In this document: in pieces, positions 25,638-34,248 of the stretch
Layout of the letters: each line of letters begins with the position of its first letter
Position numbering within the stretch: position 1 is the first letter of the stretch
Origin: Pseudomonas japonica
GTDB lineage: Bacteria > Pseudomonadota > Gammaproteobacteria > Pseudomonadales > Pseudomonadaceae
Assembly: GCF_013522925.1 (NCBI RefSeq)
Contig: NZ_JAAMQU010000013.1
Location: forward strand, 62,001-126,000
Length of the DNA: 64,000 nt
Direction of reading: 5' to 3'
The notes under the pieces: generated by a model
Database searches by the model: none
The model's input: the letters and a program-made list of their open reading frames with translations, nothing else
What the model was told of the DNA's origin: nothing
Made by a program: the position numbers and the translations under genes

Positions 25638-26510
25638 ATGAGTCAGGACACCCCGTACATTTTCGACGCCACCGATGCCAATTTTCAGCAAGTGGTCATC
25701 GAGAACTCGTTCCACAAGCCGGTACTGGTGGACTTCTGGGCCGACTGGTGCGCGCCCTGCAAAGCGTTGATGCCGATCTTGCAGAAGATTACCGAGGGCT
25801 ATCAGGGCGAGCTGCTACTGGCCAAGGTGAACTGCGACGTGGAGCAGCAAGTGGTCGCCATGTTCGGCGTACGCAGCCTGCCGACCATGGTGCTGTTCAA
25901 GGATGGCCAACCCGTGGATGGCTTCGTTGGCGCCCAACCGGAATCGGCCATTCGCGCCCTGCTCGCCCCGCATGTCGCAGAACCTGCGCCCGCCGCAGCG
26001 GACCCGTATGAACAGGCGCAAGCCTTGTTTGCCGAAGGCCGCTACGGTGAAGCGGAGGGGGTGCTGCAAGCGCTGCTCAGCGTGGACAACAGCAACGCCG
26101 GGGCGCTGATCCTTTACGCCCGTTGCCTGGCCGAACGCAACGCGTTGACCGAAGCCGAAACCGTGCTCAATGCCGTTACCGGTGACGAACACAAGGCTGC
26201 CCTCGCAGGTGCCAAGGCGCAGCTGACCTTCCTGCGCCAAGCTGGCGACCTGCCCGATGCCGCAGACCTGAAAACCCGCCTGGCGCAAAACCCCGGCGAC
26301 GACGAAGCCGCCTATCAGTTGGCGGTGCGTCAACTGGCACGCCAGCAATACGACGCCGCACTCGATGGCCTGCTGAAGCTGTTCCAGCGCAACCGTGGCT
26401 ACAACGAGGGCTTGCCCCACAAAACCCTGCTGCAGGTGTTCGACTTGCTGGGCAATGATCACCCACTGGTGACCACGTACCGTCGCAAGCTGTTCGCCGC
26501 GCTTTACTGA
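25638..26510 (+). CDS. ybbN: Thioredoxin-like co-chaperone YbbN
   Basis: The 290-residue protein has a thioredoxin domain (~1-110) with the active-site loop WADWCAPCK near 38 and the cis-Pro in VRSLPTMVLF near 79. A TPR-type helical half follows (~120-290: ALFAEGRYGEAEGVLQALLSVD, ALILYARCLAERN). The CAPC loop keeps both cysteines, unlike E. coli YbbN, so redox activity is possible. The family (CnoX) protects proteins from oxidation and hands them to GroEL and DnaK. Its end overlaps the convergent gene at 26504 by seven bases. Confidence 0.92.
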   Translation: MSQDTPYIFDATDANFQQVVIENSFHKPVLVDFWADWCAPCKALMPILQKITEGYQGELLLAKVNCDVEQQVVAMFGVRSLPTMVLFKDGQPVDGFVGAQPESAIRALLAPHVAEPAPAAADPYEQAQALFAEGRYGEAEGVLQALLSVDNSNAGALILYARCLAERNALTEAETVLNAVTGDEHKAALAGAKAQLTFLRQAGDLPDAADLKTRLAQNPGDDEAAYQLAVRQLARQQYDAALDGLLKLFQRNRGYNEGLPHKTLLQVFDLLGNDHPLVTTYRRKLFAALY

Positions 26511-26869
26511 CCTGCCCAGGTGTAGAGCGGTGCATCGCCGCCGCTCACCACGCGCACCTGATCACAGTGGCGCAAGCGCACCAACAAGCGCTTGCCCGCC
26601 GCCGGGCTGCCCGCCAGGCCTTCCAATTGATCGAACAATGCCGGCCCGCTGATCTGCCCGCTGGTGCGTACCAGCGCCAGGGCGTTTTGCCATAGCGCAT
26701 CGTTAGGCGCTGGCTTTGAAGCAGACGCTGCCGCTGGGGCCGAGGGCTCAATGGCTGCGGTGATCGAGGAGTGCTCGACGCTCGCTCGCAGGCGGGCCCA
26801 GTCGCTGTCGTCCAATTCGATGTTGAGGTCTACCGGCCATTGGCCGATGGTGCCCGTGATTCTGATCAT
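26504..26869 (-). CDS. Hypothetical protein
   Basis: The 121-residue protein has an N-terminal beta-rich stretch (IRITGTIGQWPVDLNIELDDSDWARLRA), an Ala/Pro-rich linker (~38-55), and a C-terminal helical part with LWQNALALVRTSGQISGPALFDQLEGLAGSPAAGKRLLVRLRHC ending in DAPLYTWAGQ. I do not recognise a named family; similar proteins appear beside ybbN in other Pseudomonas in my memory. No signal peptide, membrane segment or catalytic motif is visible. It is convergent with ybbN, with seven overlapping bases. Confidence 0.7.
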   Translation of the reverse strand: MIRITGTIGQWPVDLNIELDDSDWARLRASVEHSSITAAIEPSAPAAASASKPAPNDALWQNALALVRTSGQISGPALFDQLEGLAGSPAAGKRLLVRLRHCDQVRVVSGGDAPLYTWAGQ

Positions 26870-26965
26870 CCCTTCACCTCGTCAGGTAGGCCGTGACCTT
26901 ATCATGGGCGCACCGGCCCGGTTGATTCAGCGGGCTTCAATCAGGACTGGTTGGCCGGAAAAATT

Positions 26966-26980
26966 CGTTATAACATAACG
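26966..26980. promoter_or_regulatory. Zur-box-like palindrome upstream of the zinc operon
   Basis: CGTTATAACATAACG (26966-26980) is a near-palindrome matching the known Zur pattern of gammaproteobacteria (GTTATAnnaTAAC type). It lies 25 bases before the start of the His-rich DUF2796 gene and contains a possible -10 (TATAAC), so Zur bound with zinc would block RNA polymerase. The AT-rich context stands out from the GC-rich surroundings. Confidence 0.75.
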
Positions 26981-27005
26981 AAAAATTTCCCTGGACGTTG
27001 ATGCC

Positions 27006-27599
27006 ATGCGCCACGCACTGCTTGCCCTTTCGTTCTCGCTCCTGCCTTTTGCCGTGCTTGCTCAAGCGGCCGTAGAGCCTGCCCATGCACACGGCAGCCT
27101 GGGCGCTCACGAACATGGTACGGCCCGGCTTGATGTGGCCTTGGACGGTAAAACCCTCGCACTGGACCTGGACAGCCCCGGCATGAACCTGGTGGGCTTC
27201 GAGCATGCGCCTGGAAGCGATGCGGACCGCGCGGCTATCGCCCGGGCGCGCGAGCAACTGGCCGCCCCGCTGCAACTGTTCAGCCTGCCCGCCGCTGCCC
27301 ACTGCAGCGTGACCCATCAGGAACTGATCAGCCCATTGTTCGGCAATGCTGCCGCCGAACCCGCCGAACCCGCCGGGCACGACGAACACGACGACGGCGA
27401 TGAGCCCCATCATGAGCACAGCGATGTGGACGGCCATTTCCAGTTCACCTGTGAAAACCCCGGCGCGCTCGATGGGCTGGACCTGAGCACGTTCTTCGCA
27501 ACCTTCCCGGCGACCCACAAGCTCATGGTGCAGGCCATCACACCCAATGGGCAGGCAGGGCTGGACGCCACGCCGGACAACAGCAAGCTGGCGTTCTGA
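27006..27599 (+). CDS. DUF2796 His-rich periplasmic protein (zinc-binding candidate)
   Basis: The 197-residue protein has a signal peptide (RHALLALSFSLLPFAVLAQA, cleavage near 21) and several metal-binding stretches: HAHGSLGAHEHGTA near 28 and GHDEHDDGDEPHHEHSDVDGH near 124-144. The latter is the variable His/Asp loop of the DUF2796/ZrgA family. It probably binds zinc in the periplasm during shortage. It is the first gene of a four-gene unit with a Zur-like box, followed by an ABC ATPase, permease and DUF3299 protein. The same set in P. aeruginosa (as I recall, PA4063-PA4066) is induced by zinc limitation. Confidence 0.85.
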   Translation: MRHALLALSFSLLPFAVLAQAAVEPAHAHGSLGAHEHGTARLDVALDGKTLALDLDSPGMNLVGFEHAPGSDADRAAIARAREQLAAPLQLFSLPAAAHCSVTHQELISPLFGNAAAEPAEPAGHDEHDDGDEPHHEHSDVDGHFQFTCENPGALDGLDLSTFFATFPATHKLMVQAITPNGQAGLDATPDNSKLAF

Positions 27600-27601
27600 A
27601 C

Positions 27602-28309
27602 ATGGCGGCGCCACTGATCGAACTGCAGGGCCTGGGCTTTGCCTGGCCAGGCCAGCCCGAGTTGCTCGACCTCCCTGCCCTGCACCTTGATGCTGGCGAA
27701 AGCCTGTTCCTGCGCGGGCCGAGCGGTAGCGGCAAAACCACGCTGCTTGGCCTGCTGGGCGGGGTACAGCTGCCCGGCCGCGGGCAGGTTCGGTTGTTGG
27801 GGCAAGACCTGGCGCAACTGCGCCAAGGGGCACGGGACCGGTTTCGGGTAGATCACACGGGTTACATCTTCCAGCAGTTCAACCTGCTGCCGTTTCTGTC
27901 GGTGAGGGACAACGTGCGGTTGCCGTGCCGGTTCTCTCCCTTGCGCCTGGCCCGGGCCCAACAGCGCCACGGAAGCCTGGACCAGGCTGCCGATACCCTG
28001 CTCGGCCATCTGGGCCTGCCCGCAGCGCTGTACGACCGCCGCGCCGATGCCTTGTCCATCGGCCAGCAGCAGCGGGTGGCCGCCGCCCGCGCCCTGATCG
28101 GCCAACCTGAACTGGTGATCGCGGACGAGCCCACTTCGGCTCTGGACAGTGACGCCCGCGAGGCATTTTTACGGTTGCTGTTCGAGGAATGCCAGGCCGC
28201 GGGTTCTGGGCTGCTGTTTGTGAGCCATGACCAAAGCCTGGCGCCCTTGTTCGACCGCGCCGAATCACTCCTTGACCTCAACCGCGCCGCGCGCCCTTCG
28301 GAGGCTTGA
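27602..28309 (+). CDS. ABC transporter ATP-binding protein (LolD/MacB type)
   Basis: This 235-residue ATPase has Walker A GPSGSGKTTLLG near 40, a Q-loop (YIFQQFNLLPFLSV) near 91, signature LSIGQQQRVAAARAL near 151, Walker B LVIADEPTSALD near 171, and the H-loop FVSHD. It is of the LolD/MacB/FtsE class, which powers mechanotransmission rather than classic import. It starts two bases after the DUF2796 stop and overlaps the permease start by one base (TGATG). Confidence 0.92.
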   Translation: MAAPLIELQGLGFAWPGQPELLDLPALHLDAGESLFLRGPSGSGKTTLLGLLGGVQLPGRGQVRLLGQDLAQLRQGARDRFRVDHTGYIFQQFNLLPFLSVRDNVRLPCRFSPLRLARAQQRHGSLDQAADTLLGHLGLPAALYDRRADALSIGQQQRVAAARALIGQPELVIADEPTSALDSDAREAFLRLLFEECQAAGSGLLFVSHDQSLAPLFDRAESLLDLNRAARPSEA

Positions 28310-29574
28310 TGCCCTTGTTACGCCTTGCGTTGGCCAGCCTCGCCAACCGCCGCTTCACTGCCGCGCTCACGGCCTTTGCCATTGCGGTTTCGGTATGCCT
28401 GCTGCTGGCCGTGGAGCGCGTGCGAACCGAGGCACGCGCCAGCTTCGCCAGCACTATCAGCGGCACCGACTTGGTCATCGGCGCCCGCTCGGGCTCGATC
28501 AACCTGCTGCTGTATTCGGTATTCAGGATTGGCAACGCCACCAACAACATCCGCTGGAGCAGTTACGAGCATTACGCCCAAGACCCCCGTGTGAAATGGG
28601 CCATTCCCATCTCGCTTGGGGATTCCCACCGCGGCTACCGCGTGATGGGCACGGACCACAATTACTTCGAGCATTACCACTACGGCCATGGCCAGGCGCT
28701 GCAGCTGGCGCAAGGCCGCCCCTTCGCAAGCGACCCCTTCGAAGTGGTGCTGGGCGCAGAAGTGGCGCAAGCACTGCACTACAAGCTGGGCGATCAACTG
28801 GTGCTGGCCCATGGAGTTGCCACCATCAGCCTGGTGAAGCACGACGACAAGCCTTTTACCGTGGTGGGGATTCTCAAGCGCACAGGCACACCTGTGGACC
28901 GCACGCTGCACATCAGCCTGGCGGGCATGGAAGCGATTCATGTGGACTGGCACAACGGCATGCCGGCCCGCGGCGCCGAGCGCGTCAGTGCCGACCAGGC
29001 ACGGGCGATGGACCTCACGCCCAAGGCGATTACCGCCATGTTGGTGGGCCTGAATAACCGTGTGACCACCTTCGCCTTGCAGCGGGAAATCAACGAGTAC
29101 CTGGACGAGCCGCTGTTGGCGATCCTGCCCGGCGTGGCCTTGCAGGAACTGTGGAGCTTGATGGGCACGGCGGAGCAGGCACTGTTCGTGGTCTCGCTGT
29201 TCGTGGTGCTTACCGGGTTGATCGGCATGCTGACCGCTATCCTCACCAGCCTCAACGAGCGGCGGCGGGAAATGGCGATCCTGCGCTCGGTCGGGGCTCG
29301 GCCCTGGCAGATTGCGCTGCTGTTGATTGCCGAAGCAGGCGCGCTCGCGTTGGCGGGCATCGTGGCCGGGGTGGCACTGTTGTATGTGGGCATCGCCAGC
29401 GCGCAAGGCTTCGTGCAAGCCAGTTACGGTTTGTATCTGCCCCTGGCGCTGCCCAGCGCTTATGAATGGTCCCTGCTGGGGCTGGTATTCGCAGCGGCAG
29501 TGTTGATCGGTGCGATTCCCGCCTGGCGCGCCTATCGGCAGTCCCTGGCCGACGGCCTTACTGTCCACCTGTAG
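28309..29574 (+). CDS. ABC transporter permease (FtsX/MacB type)
   Basis: The ATG at 28309, with GAGG upstream, gives 421 residues. One membrane helix at the N-terminus (RRFTAALTAFAIAVSVCLLLAVERV) precedes a ~230-residue periplasmic domain containing HDDKPFTVVGILKRTGTPVDRT. Three helices close the protein (ALFVVSLFVVLTGLIGMLTAIL; IALLLIAEAGALALAGIVAGVALLYVG; YEWSLLGLVFAAAVLIGAIPAWRAYR). The ERRREMAILRSVGARPWQI loop is the coupling helix of FtsX-domain permeases. With the ATPase it forms a type VII ABC machine. In this Zur-linked operon it may move a periplasmic metal-binding protein or metallophore step; direct zinc import is unproven. Confidence 0.9.
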   Translation: MPLLRLALASLANRRFTAALTAFAIAVSVCLLLAVERVRTEARASFASTISGTDLVIGARSGSINLLLYSVFRIGNATNNIRWSSYEHYAQDPRVKWAIPISLGDSHRGYRVMGTDHNYFEHYHYGHGQALQLAQGRPFASDPFEVVLGAEVAQALHYKLGDQLVLAHGVATISLVKHDDKPFTVVGILKRTGTPVDRTLHISLAGMEAIHVDWHNGMPARGAERVSADQARAMDLTPKAITAMLVGLNNRVTTFALQREINEYLDEPLLAILPGVALQELWSLMGTAEQALFVVSLFVVLTGLIGMLTAILTSLNERRREMAILRSVGARPWQIALLLIAEAGALALAGIVAGVALLYVGIASAQGFVQASYGLYLPLALPSAYEWSLLGLVFAAAVLIGAIPAWRAYRQSLADGLTVHL

Positions 29575-29597
29575 TTTTTGATTGTTCAGGAGCGCTC

Positions 29598-30110
29598 ATG
29601 CGCCTGTTGTTAGCCTTGATGCTGGCGGTTGCGAGTACCGCCCATGCCGAAGCCACCCGTGTACTTACGTGGGAAGCACTGGTGCCGCCCGATGCGCCGA
29701 AGATCGCCCCGGTAATGACACCGATGCACGACCTGTCGACCCTCGGCACCGGCCTGGCCGAAGCCGCCCCGGCCGCGCACCAGTTGGCGACCCATACGCC
29801 GGTGGTGAAGGCGCTGGACGGCCAGCATGTGCGGCTGCCCGGTTATATCGTGCCGCTGGAGGTGAACGAGGACGGCCGCACCACGGACTTTCTGCTGGTG
29901 CCGTATTACGGCGCCTGCATCCATGTGCCGCCGCCGCCCTCCAACCAGATCGTGCACGTGGTGTCCGAGCTGGGGGTGAAGGTGGAAGAGCTGTATCAGC
30001 CCTATTGGGTGGAAGGTGCAATGCAGGTAAAAACCACCAGCAGCGAGCTGGCCGAAGCGGGGTACCAGATGGAGGCGCAGAAGATTTTCGCCTACGAACT
30101 GCCGGACTGA
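29598..30110 (+). CDS. DUF3299 periplasmic protein
   Basis: The ATG at 29598, with CAGGAG before it, gives a 170-residue protein with a signal peptide (RLLLALMLAVASTAHA). The mature DUF3299 domain contains HVRLPGYIVPLEVNEDGRTTDFLLVPYYGACIHVPPPPSNQIVHV; the Cys and His in GACIHVPPPP are invariant in relatives I know and could bind metal. It is the last gene of the probable Zur operon. Its role is unknown; a metal transfer or periplasmic scaffold role is an inference from context. Confidence 0.82.
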   Translation: MRLLLALMLAVASTAHAEATRVLTWEALVPPDAPKIAPVMTPMHDLSTLGTGLAEAAPAAHQLATHTPVVKALDGQHVRLPGYIVPLEVNEDGRTTDFLLVPYYGACIHVPPPPSNQIVHVVSELGVKVEELYQPYWVEGAMQVKTTSSELAEAGYQMEAQKIFAYELPD

Positions 30111-30155
30111 ACCGCCCGGTGCGGCACCCCGTCGCAGGGGCGTGGCGGGCGTTTA

Positions 30156-30169
30156 TTGAGCTGGGTCAA
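30156..30169. promoter_or_regulatory. Anr/FNR-box-like site upstream of ompW
   Basis: TTGAGCTGGGTCAA matches the FNR/Anr pattern TTGAT-N4-ATCAA at TTGA and TCAA, with one change in each half. Its end is 58 bases before the ompW start, a distance that fits an activating site near -41. OmpW genes are often oxygen-regulated, which supports the call. Confidence 0.55.
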
Positions 30170-30227
30170 TGGTTGCTCCGCGGCGGGCGTTCAGGATTGA
30201 ACGCATTCGTCTGCCAATGGAGCCTTC

Positions 30228-30926
30228 ATGAAAACGTTTGTATTCGGTGCCGCTACCCTTGCCCTGGCACTGGCTGCCCCCGCCGCGTTCGCCCACCAGG
30301 CTGGGGACTTCATCCTCCGCGCCGGTGCCGCGAAAGTATCGCCCAACGAGGACAGCGGCGAGCTGAAGCTCGATGGCGCGCGAATCGGTGGCACCCGCGC
30401 CACACTGGATGGCGACACTCAGCTGGGCCTGGCCTTCGCCTATATGCTCACGGACCATATCGGCGTGGAGCTGTTGGCGGCCACGCCGTTCCAGCACCGT
30501 GTAGGCGTGAAAGGCATCAGCGCGGCCACCGGCATCGACGGGCTGGATGGCAAGCTGGGGGATATCCGCCAATTGCCGCCGACCCTCTCGCTGCAGTATT
30601 ACCCGATGGCGCCCACCTCACGCTTCCAGCCCTATGCCGGTATCGGTGTGAACTACACGCTGTTCTTCGACGAAGACTTGAGCAGCGAACGAAAAGCCCA
30701 GGGCTTCAGCCACTTCAAGCTGCAGGATTCCATCGGCCTGGCCGGCCAGGTGGGCGTGGATTACATGCTGACCGACCATGTGATGTTCAACGCCGCCGTG
30801 TGGTACGCCGATATCAATACCAAGGCCAGCGTAGACGGCCCAACAGCCCTAGGGGTGGGCCGTACCAAGGTCAACGTGGACGTTGACCCTTGGGTGTACA
30901 TGGTGGGGCTGGGCTACAAATTCTGA
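30228..30926 (+). CDS. ompW: OmpW family outer membrane protein
   Basis: The 232-residue protein has a signal peptide (KTFVFGAATLALALAAPAAFA) and the OmpW eight-stranded barrel features: HQAGDFILRAGAAKVSPNE at the mature start, LGLAFAYMLTDHIGVELLAATPF, LPPTLSLQYYPM near 125, FQPYAGIGVNYT, and a C-terminal aromatic end (VYMVGLGYKF) with the Phe needed for BAM recognition. It is a small outer-membrane channel for hydrophobic compounds. An Anr-like box lies upstream. Its 3' end overlaps the convergent epimerase gene by 13 bases. Confidence 0.92.
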   Translation: MKTFVFGAATLALALAAPAAFAHQAGDFILRAGAAKVSPNEDSGELKLDGARIGGTRATLDGDTQLGLAFAYMLTDHIGVELLAATPFQHRVGVKGISAATGIDGLDGKLGDIRQLPPTLSLQYYPMAPTSRFQPYAGIGVNYTLFFDEDLSSERKAQGFSHFKLQDSIGLAGQVGVDYMLTDHVMFNAAVWYADINTKASVDGPTALGVGRTKVNVDVDPWVYMVGLGYKF

Positions 30927-31852
30927 TCGCCCAACAGGCGCCGCAGGCCGATTTCCAGTGGGGTAACGCTGCCCAGCTGGAAATGCGCCAGCAGCCGCGT
31001 GTTGTCCGCCCGGGAGTGCTTGATATCGCCAGCCCGCGGGGCGAGGTGGCTCACGGGAGGCAAACTGCCCAGCACTGAGCCAAGGGCTTCGAGCAGGCGG
31101 TTGAGCGACGTGGCCTGGTTCAGCCCCACATTGAACGGCCCGCTTTCCACGTATTCGCCTTCAAGGGCCTGCACCAACAGGCCAACCAAGTCTTCTACAT
31201 AGAAGAAATCCCGAGTTTGCTCGCCATCGCCGAACAAGGTGATCGGCAAGCCGGCCCGTGCCCGTTCCGCGAAGATGCTGATCACGCCTGAATAAGGCGA
31301 GGAAGGGTCTTGCCGCGGGCCGTAGATATTGAAGAAGCGAAACACCACCGGCTCCAGCCCATGCTCGCGCCGGTAGAAGTCCAGGTAATGCTCGCTTGCC
31401 AGTTTGTCTGCGGCGTAGGGGGTGAGCGGCGCCTTGGGCACTGCTTCGCTGATGGCCTGGCCTTCACCGTTATTGCCGTACACCGCCGCGCTGGACGCGA
31501 AAAGCACCCGGCGCACGCCATTGGCGCGCAGGGCTTCGCACAGGTTGAGCGTGGCCATGAAGTTGCTTCGGTGGGTGCCGACCGGGTCCTCTACCGAGGC
31601 CTGGACCGACGCTACTGCGGCCAGATGCACGGCGGCGCTGCAACCCTTGGCGGCCTCGGCGAGCAAGGCGGGATCGGCCGCGTCACCAACGCACAGTTGC
31701 AGGCCGGGATGGTCCATGGGCAGGTTTTCGCGCTTGCCAGTGGACAGGTTATCGAGCACTCGCACGGCGTGCCCACGTGCAAGCAGTGCGTCTACCAGGT
31801 GCGAGCCGATGAAACCGGCACCGCCAGTGATCAGTATGGGGCGTTCAGCCAT
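30914..31852 (-). CDS. NAD-dependent epimerase/dehydratase (UDP-glucose 4-epimerase-like SDR)
   Basis: From the ATG at 31852 the protein is 312 residues, an extended SDR. The NAD-binding GGAGFIGSHLVDALL is near residue 8, LDNLSTG near 34, the active-site Ser region FASSAAVYG near 117 and the catalytic YAADK near 142 (Tyr, Lys). NIYGPRQDPSSPYSGVISIF then follows, as in UDP-hexose epimerases. It acts in the cytoplasm on a nucleotide sugar; the exact substrate is open. It overlaps the end of the upstream SDR-like gene by eight bases, so the two are co-transcribed. Confidence 0.88.
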   Translation of the reverse strand: MAERPILITGGAGFIGSHLVDALLARGHAVRVLDNLSTGKRENLPMDHPGLQLCVGDAADPALLAEAAKGCSAAVHLAAVASVQASVEDPVGTHRSNFMATLNLCEALRANGVRRVLFASSAAVYGNNGEGQAISEAVPKAPLTPYAADKLASEHYLDFYRREHGLEPVVFRFFNIYGPRQDPSSPYSGVISIFAERARAGLPITLFGDGEQTRDFFYVEDLVGLLVQALEGEYVESGPFNVGLNQATSLNRLLEALGSVLGSLPPVSHLAPRAGDIKHSRADNTRLLAHFQLGSVTPLEIGLRRLLGDQNL

Positions 31853-32729
31853 GGCGGTAATACCGGTCCAGCAAGGTGTGCAAACCGGCGCGCCAGGCGC
31901 GGGGCTTGATACCAAAGGTATGGAGGATTTTCTTGCAGGCCAGCACAGCATGCTGCGGCTCGTCCGCGGCGTCGGCCCGGGCGGCATGCGCTTGCGGGGT
32001 GGGTGCCTGAACGCTCAACTGCCGCATACCAGCGGCTTCCGCCAGAATGGCCTGGCCCAGCGCCACTGCAGTGGTAGCCTCGTTACCGGCGTAGTGATAG
32101 GTACCCCATAGCGGCGCGGCGCAATCGAGTTGCTTGAGCACCGACAGAATGACGCGGGCGGCGTCGTCCACCGGCGTCGGGTTACCGCGGCGGTCATCGG
32201 CCAGCAACACCTGCGAAGCGGTTTCGGCGCGGCTGAGGAAGCGGCCGAGCAAGCCGTCGGGGCTGTCATCGAGCAACCAGCCGAAGCGCAACAACACATG
32301 CTGGGGGCAAATGGCGCGTACGCTTTGCTCGATACGCCACAAGGCCTGCCCACGGGTACCCAGCGGCAAGGGCTCGTCTTTTTCGCTGTAGGCTGTGGCG
32401 CGCGAGCCGTCGAACACGCGGTAGCTCGACGGCTGCACCAGTACGATACCGTGGTGCTGGCAGAGTTCGGCCAGCCGCTCCACGGCCCGTTCCTGGCCAG
32501 CCAACCGGGCTTCGCTTACTTCGCCCGCCTGAAACCAGTCGAAATAATAGGCAAGGTTAACCAGTGCATCCGGGCGGGTGTCGTCGAGCAGTTGGGTCAG
32601 GCTCGGGGCGTCCCAGCCGGTGTCCGGTGGGCGCGGGGCAAGGAAGCCGATGTCTTCCTCCGCCCCTTGGCGAATCAGCGCTTGACCAAGGGCGCTACCG
32701 CCGCCCAACAGCATTAGGCGCATTCGCAT
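31845..32729 (-). CDS. RmlD-like sugar-nucleotide reductase
   Basis: This 294-residue protein resembles dTDP-4-dehydrorhamnose reductases: an N-terminal Rossmann start (MLLGGGSALGQALIRQ), PDALVNLAYYFDWFQAGE, VQPSSYRVFDG, and a late GNPTPVDDAARVI. The usual YxxxK catalytic pair is not obvious; the Tyr region reads TAYSEKDEPLPLGTRGQALWRIEQ. So it may be a binding or regulatory relative rather than an active reductase. It precedes the epimerase with an eight-base overlap. The start may be at 32729 or two codons later (32723). Confidence 0.8.
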   Translation of the reverse strand: MRMRLMLLGGGSALGQALIRQGAEEDIGFLAPRPPDTGWDAPSLTQLLDDTRPDALVNLAYYFDWFQAGEVSEARLAGQERAVERLAELCQHHGIVLVQPSSYRVFDGSRATAYSEKDEPLPLGTRGQALWRIEQSVRAICPQHVLLRFGWLLDDSPDGLLGRFLSRAETASQVLLADDRRGNPTPVDDAARVILSVLKQLDCAAPLWGTYHYAGNEATTAVALGQAILAEAAGMRQLSVQAPTPQAHAARADAADEPQHAVLACKKILHTFGIKPRAWRAGLHTLLDRYYRHG

Positions 32730-32847
32730 AGAGTCAACAGGTCCAATCCGAAGGGTTCAGCATGGCCGGGGCCACGAAAAGACTGACCATTTTGCGGGTT
32801 TATCGCACGTTAGTCACCCTTGCGGCGCAAGTTTCCCCTTCCCTTCT

Positions 32848-34035
32848 TCACTCGAACAAGGGGTAGCGCTGCGCGGCAAGGCCCGACCATGCCCGATCCA
32901 GCTCTGGCAGCCCCCAGGCTTCCGCGGTTTCGATCCGCACGATACGGTCCTCGCCGGTGGTGAGGTCGAGGCTTTGCGGCGCCAGCAATTGCCGCCGTTT
33001 GCAGTCCAGCAGCAGTACCACACGGGGCGCCAGCAGGGCGCCGTCGTTCTGCTCCGCCACTACCGCCAGGCGATCACTGGCCAGCCGCACCAGGGCGCCC
33101 ACCGGGTATATCCCAACAGTGCGCACAAAGGCCTGGAAAAGGTGGGTATCGAAGTGCCCCTTCCAGGAGGCCATCTCTTTGAGCGAATGCGCCGGCCCCC
33201 AGGGTTTTTTGTACGGCCGAGCGGAGGTTACCGCGTCGTACACGTCACAAATGGCCGCCATCCGCGCCATCGGGCTGATGGCCTCCCCTTGCAGCCCATG
33301 GGGGTAGCCGGTGCCGTCGTATTTCTCGTGGTGATGCAGGCAAACGTCGATCGCTGCCACGCTCAAAAAGCCACTACGGCGCAGAATGTCCAGCCCACCC
33401 AAGGGGTGTGCGCGAATGACCTGAAACTCGTCGTCCGTGAGGCGGCCGGGCTTGTTCAGAATGTCCAGCGGGATCGCCATCTTGCCAATGTCATGCAACA
33501 GGCCAGCGGTGCCAGCTTCGAGCACATCAGCATCGGCCTGGCCAAGCTGGCGGGCCAGGGCCACCATCAGGCCGCACACAGCCACCGAGTGCATGTAGGT
33601 GTATTCGTCCGCCGTCTTCAGGCGGGCGAGGCTGATCAACGCATGAGGGTGGCGCATGACCGACGCGGCAATTTCTTCGACCACCGCAACGGCAGCCTCA
33701 TTACTGATGGCCTGGCCCAGGCGAGCGTCGTTGAACATGCTGGCCACTGCCCGCTTGGCCCGGGCACACACGGCGAGGGCCTGGTCCACTTCAGCCTGCA
33801 AGCCAATCGAGGGCGCAGGCGGCGGCTGCACGGCTGCCACGCGCGGTTCCACATCCAGGCCCTTGGACGTGTCGATGTACACTTCAGCAATACCGCTGGC
33901 CAGAATACGCTCAAGGTCCACAGGGTGTTGGACCTTGAAACCTACCTTCCACAGCGACTGGGTAATGCCACTGCCTACGGCCTCATGTAAAAACATGCCG
34001 ACGGTCAGCTCGGTGACTGAAATTTTTCGAATCAT
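32848..34035 (-). CDS. HD-GYP domain protein with DUF3391 (cyclic-di-GMP phosphodiesterase)
   Basis: From the ATG at 34035 the protein is 395 residues. A DUF3391 domain lies at ~1-120 (VTELTVGMFLHEAV, QHPVDLERILASGIAEVYIDTSKGLD). The HD-GYP domain lies at ~135-310, with the HD metal pair LLHDIGKM near 213, HPLGGLDIL, HHHEKYDGTGYP near 265 (a full GYP motif) and ICDVYDAVTSARPYKKP near 290. It should hydrolyse c-di-GMP, lowering biofilm signals. The C-terminal ~85 residues are extra. The same frame runs open to 34686 because it lies antisense to the next gene; I reject that extension since DUF3391 starts at this ATG. Confidence 0.92.
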   Translation of the reverse strand: MIRKISVTELTVGMFLHEAVGSGITQSLWKVGFKVQHPVDLERILASGIAEVYIDTSKGLDVEPRVAAVQPPPAPSIGLQAEVDQALAVCARAKRAVASMFNDARLGQAISNEAAVAVVEEIAASVMRHPHALISLARLKTADEYTYMHSVAVCGLMVALARQLGQADADVLEAGTAGLLHDIGKMAIPLDILNKPGRLTDDEFQVIRAHPLGGLDILRRSGFLSVAAIDVCLHHHEKYDGTGYPHGLQGEAISPMARMAAICDVYDAVTSARPYKKPWGPAHSLKEMASWKGHFDTHLFQAFVRTVGIYPVGALVRLASDRLAVVAEQNDGALLAPRVVLLLDCKRRQLLAPQSLDLTTGEDRIVRIETAEAWGLPELDRAWSGLAAQRYPLFE

Positions 34036-34248
34036 AGCGGGCACCACGTGGTCTCTTCGCTGTATCGGCGACTCAAGGCGTTTTAATAGCATTTGCCGCC
34101 ACGGTCCGACGAGCCGCAGGCCTTTGGGCGGGCCGCCCCGATACGCGACCTCCCGGCTGTGAAACAATCCCGGGCCAAGCGCCGTGGAGGCTTTGATTCC
34201 AGGGTTCACTTCACCGCCATGCACACCACAGTTGTGCCGAGGTTCATG

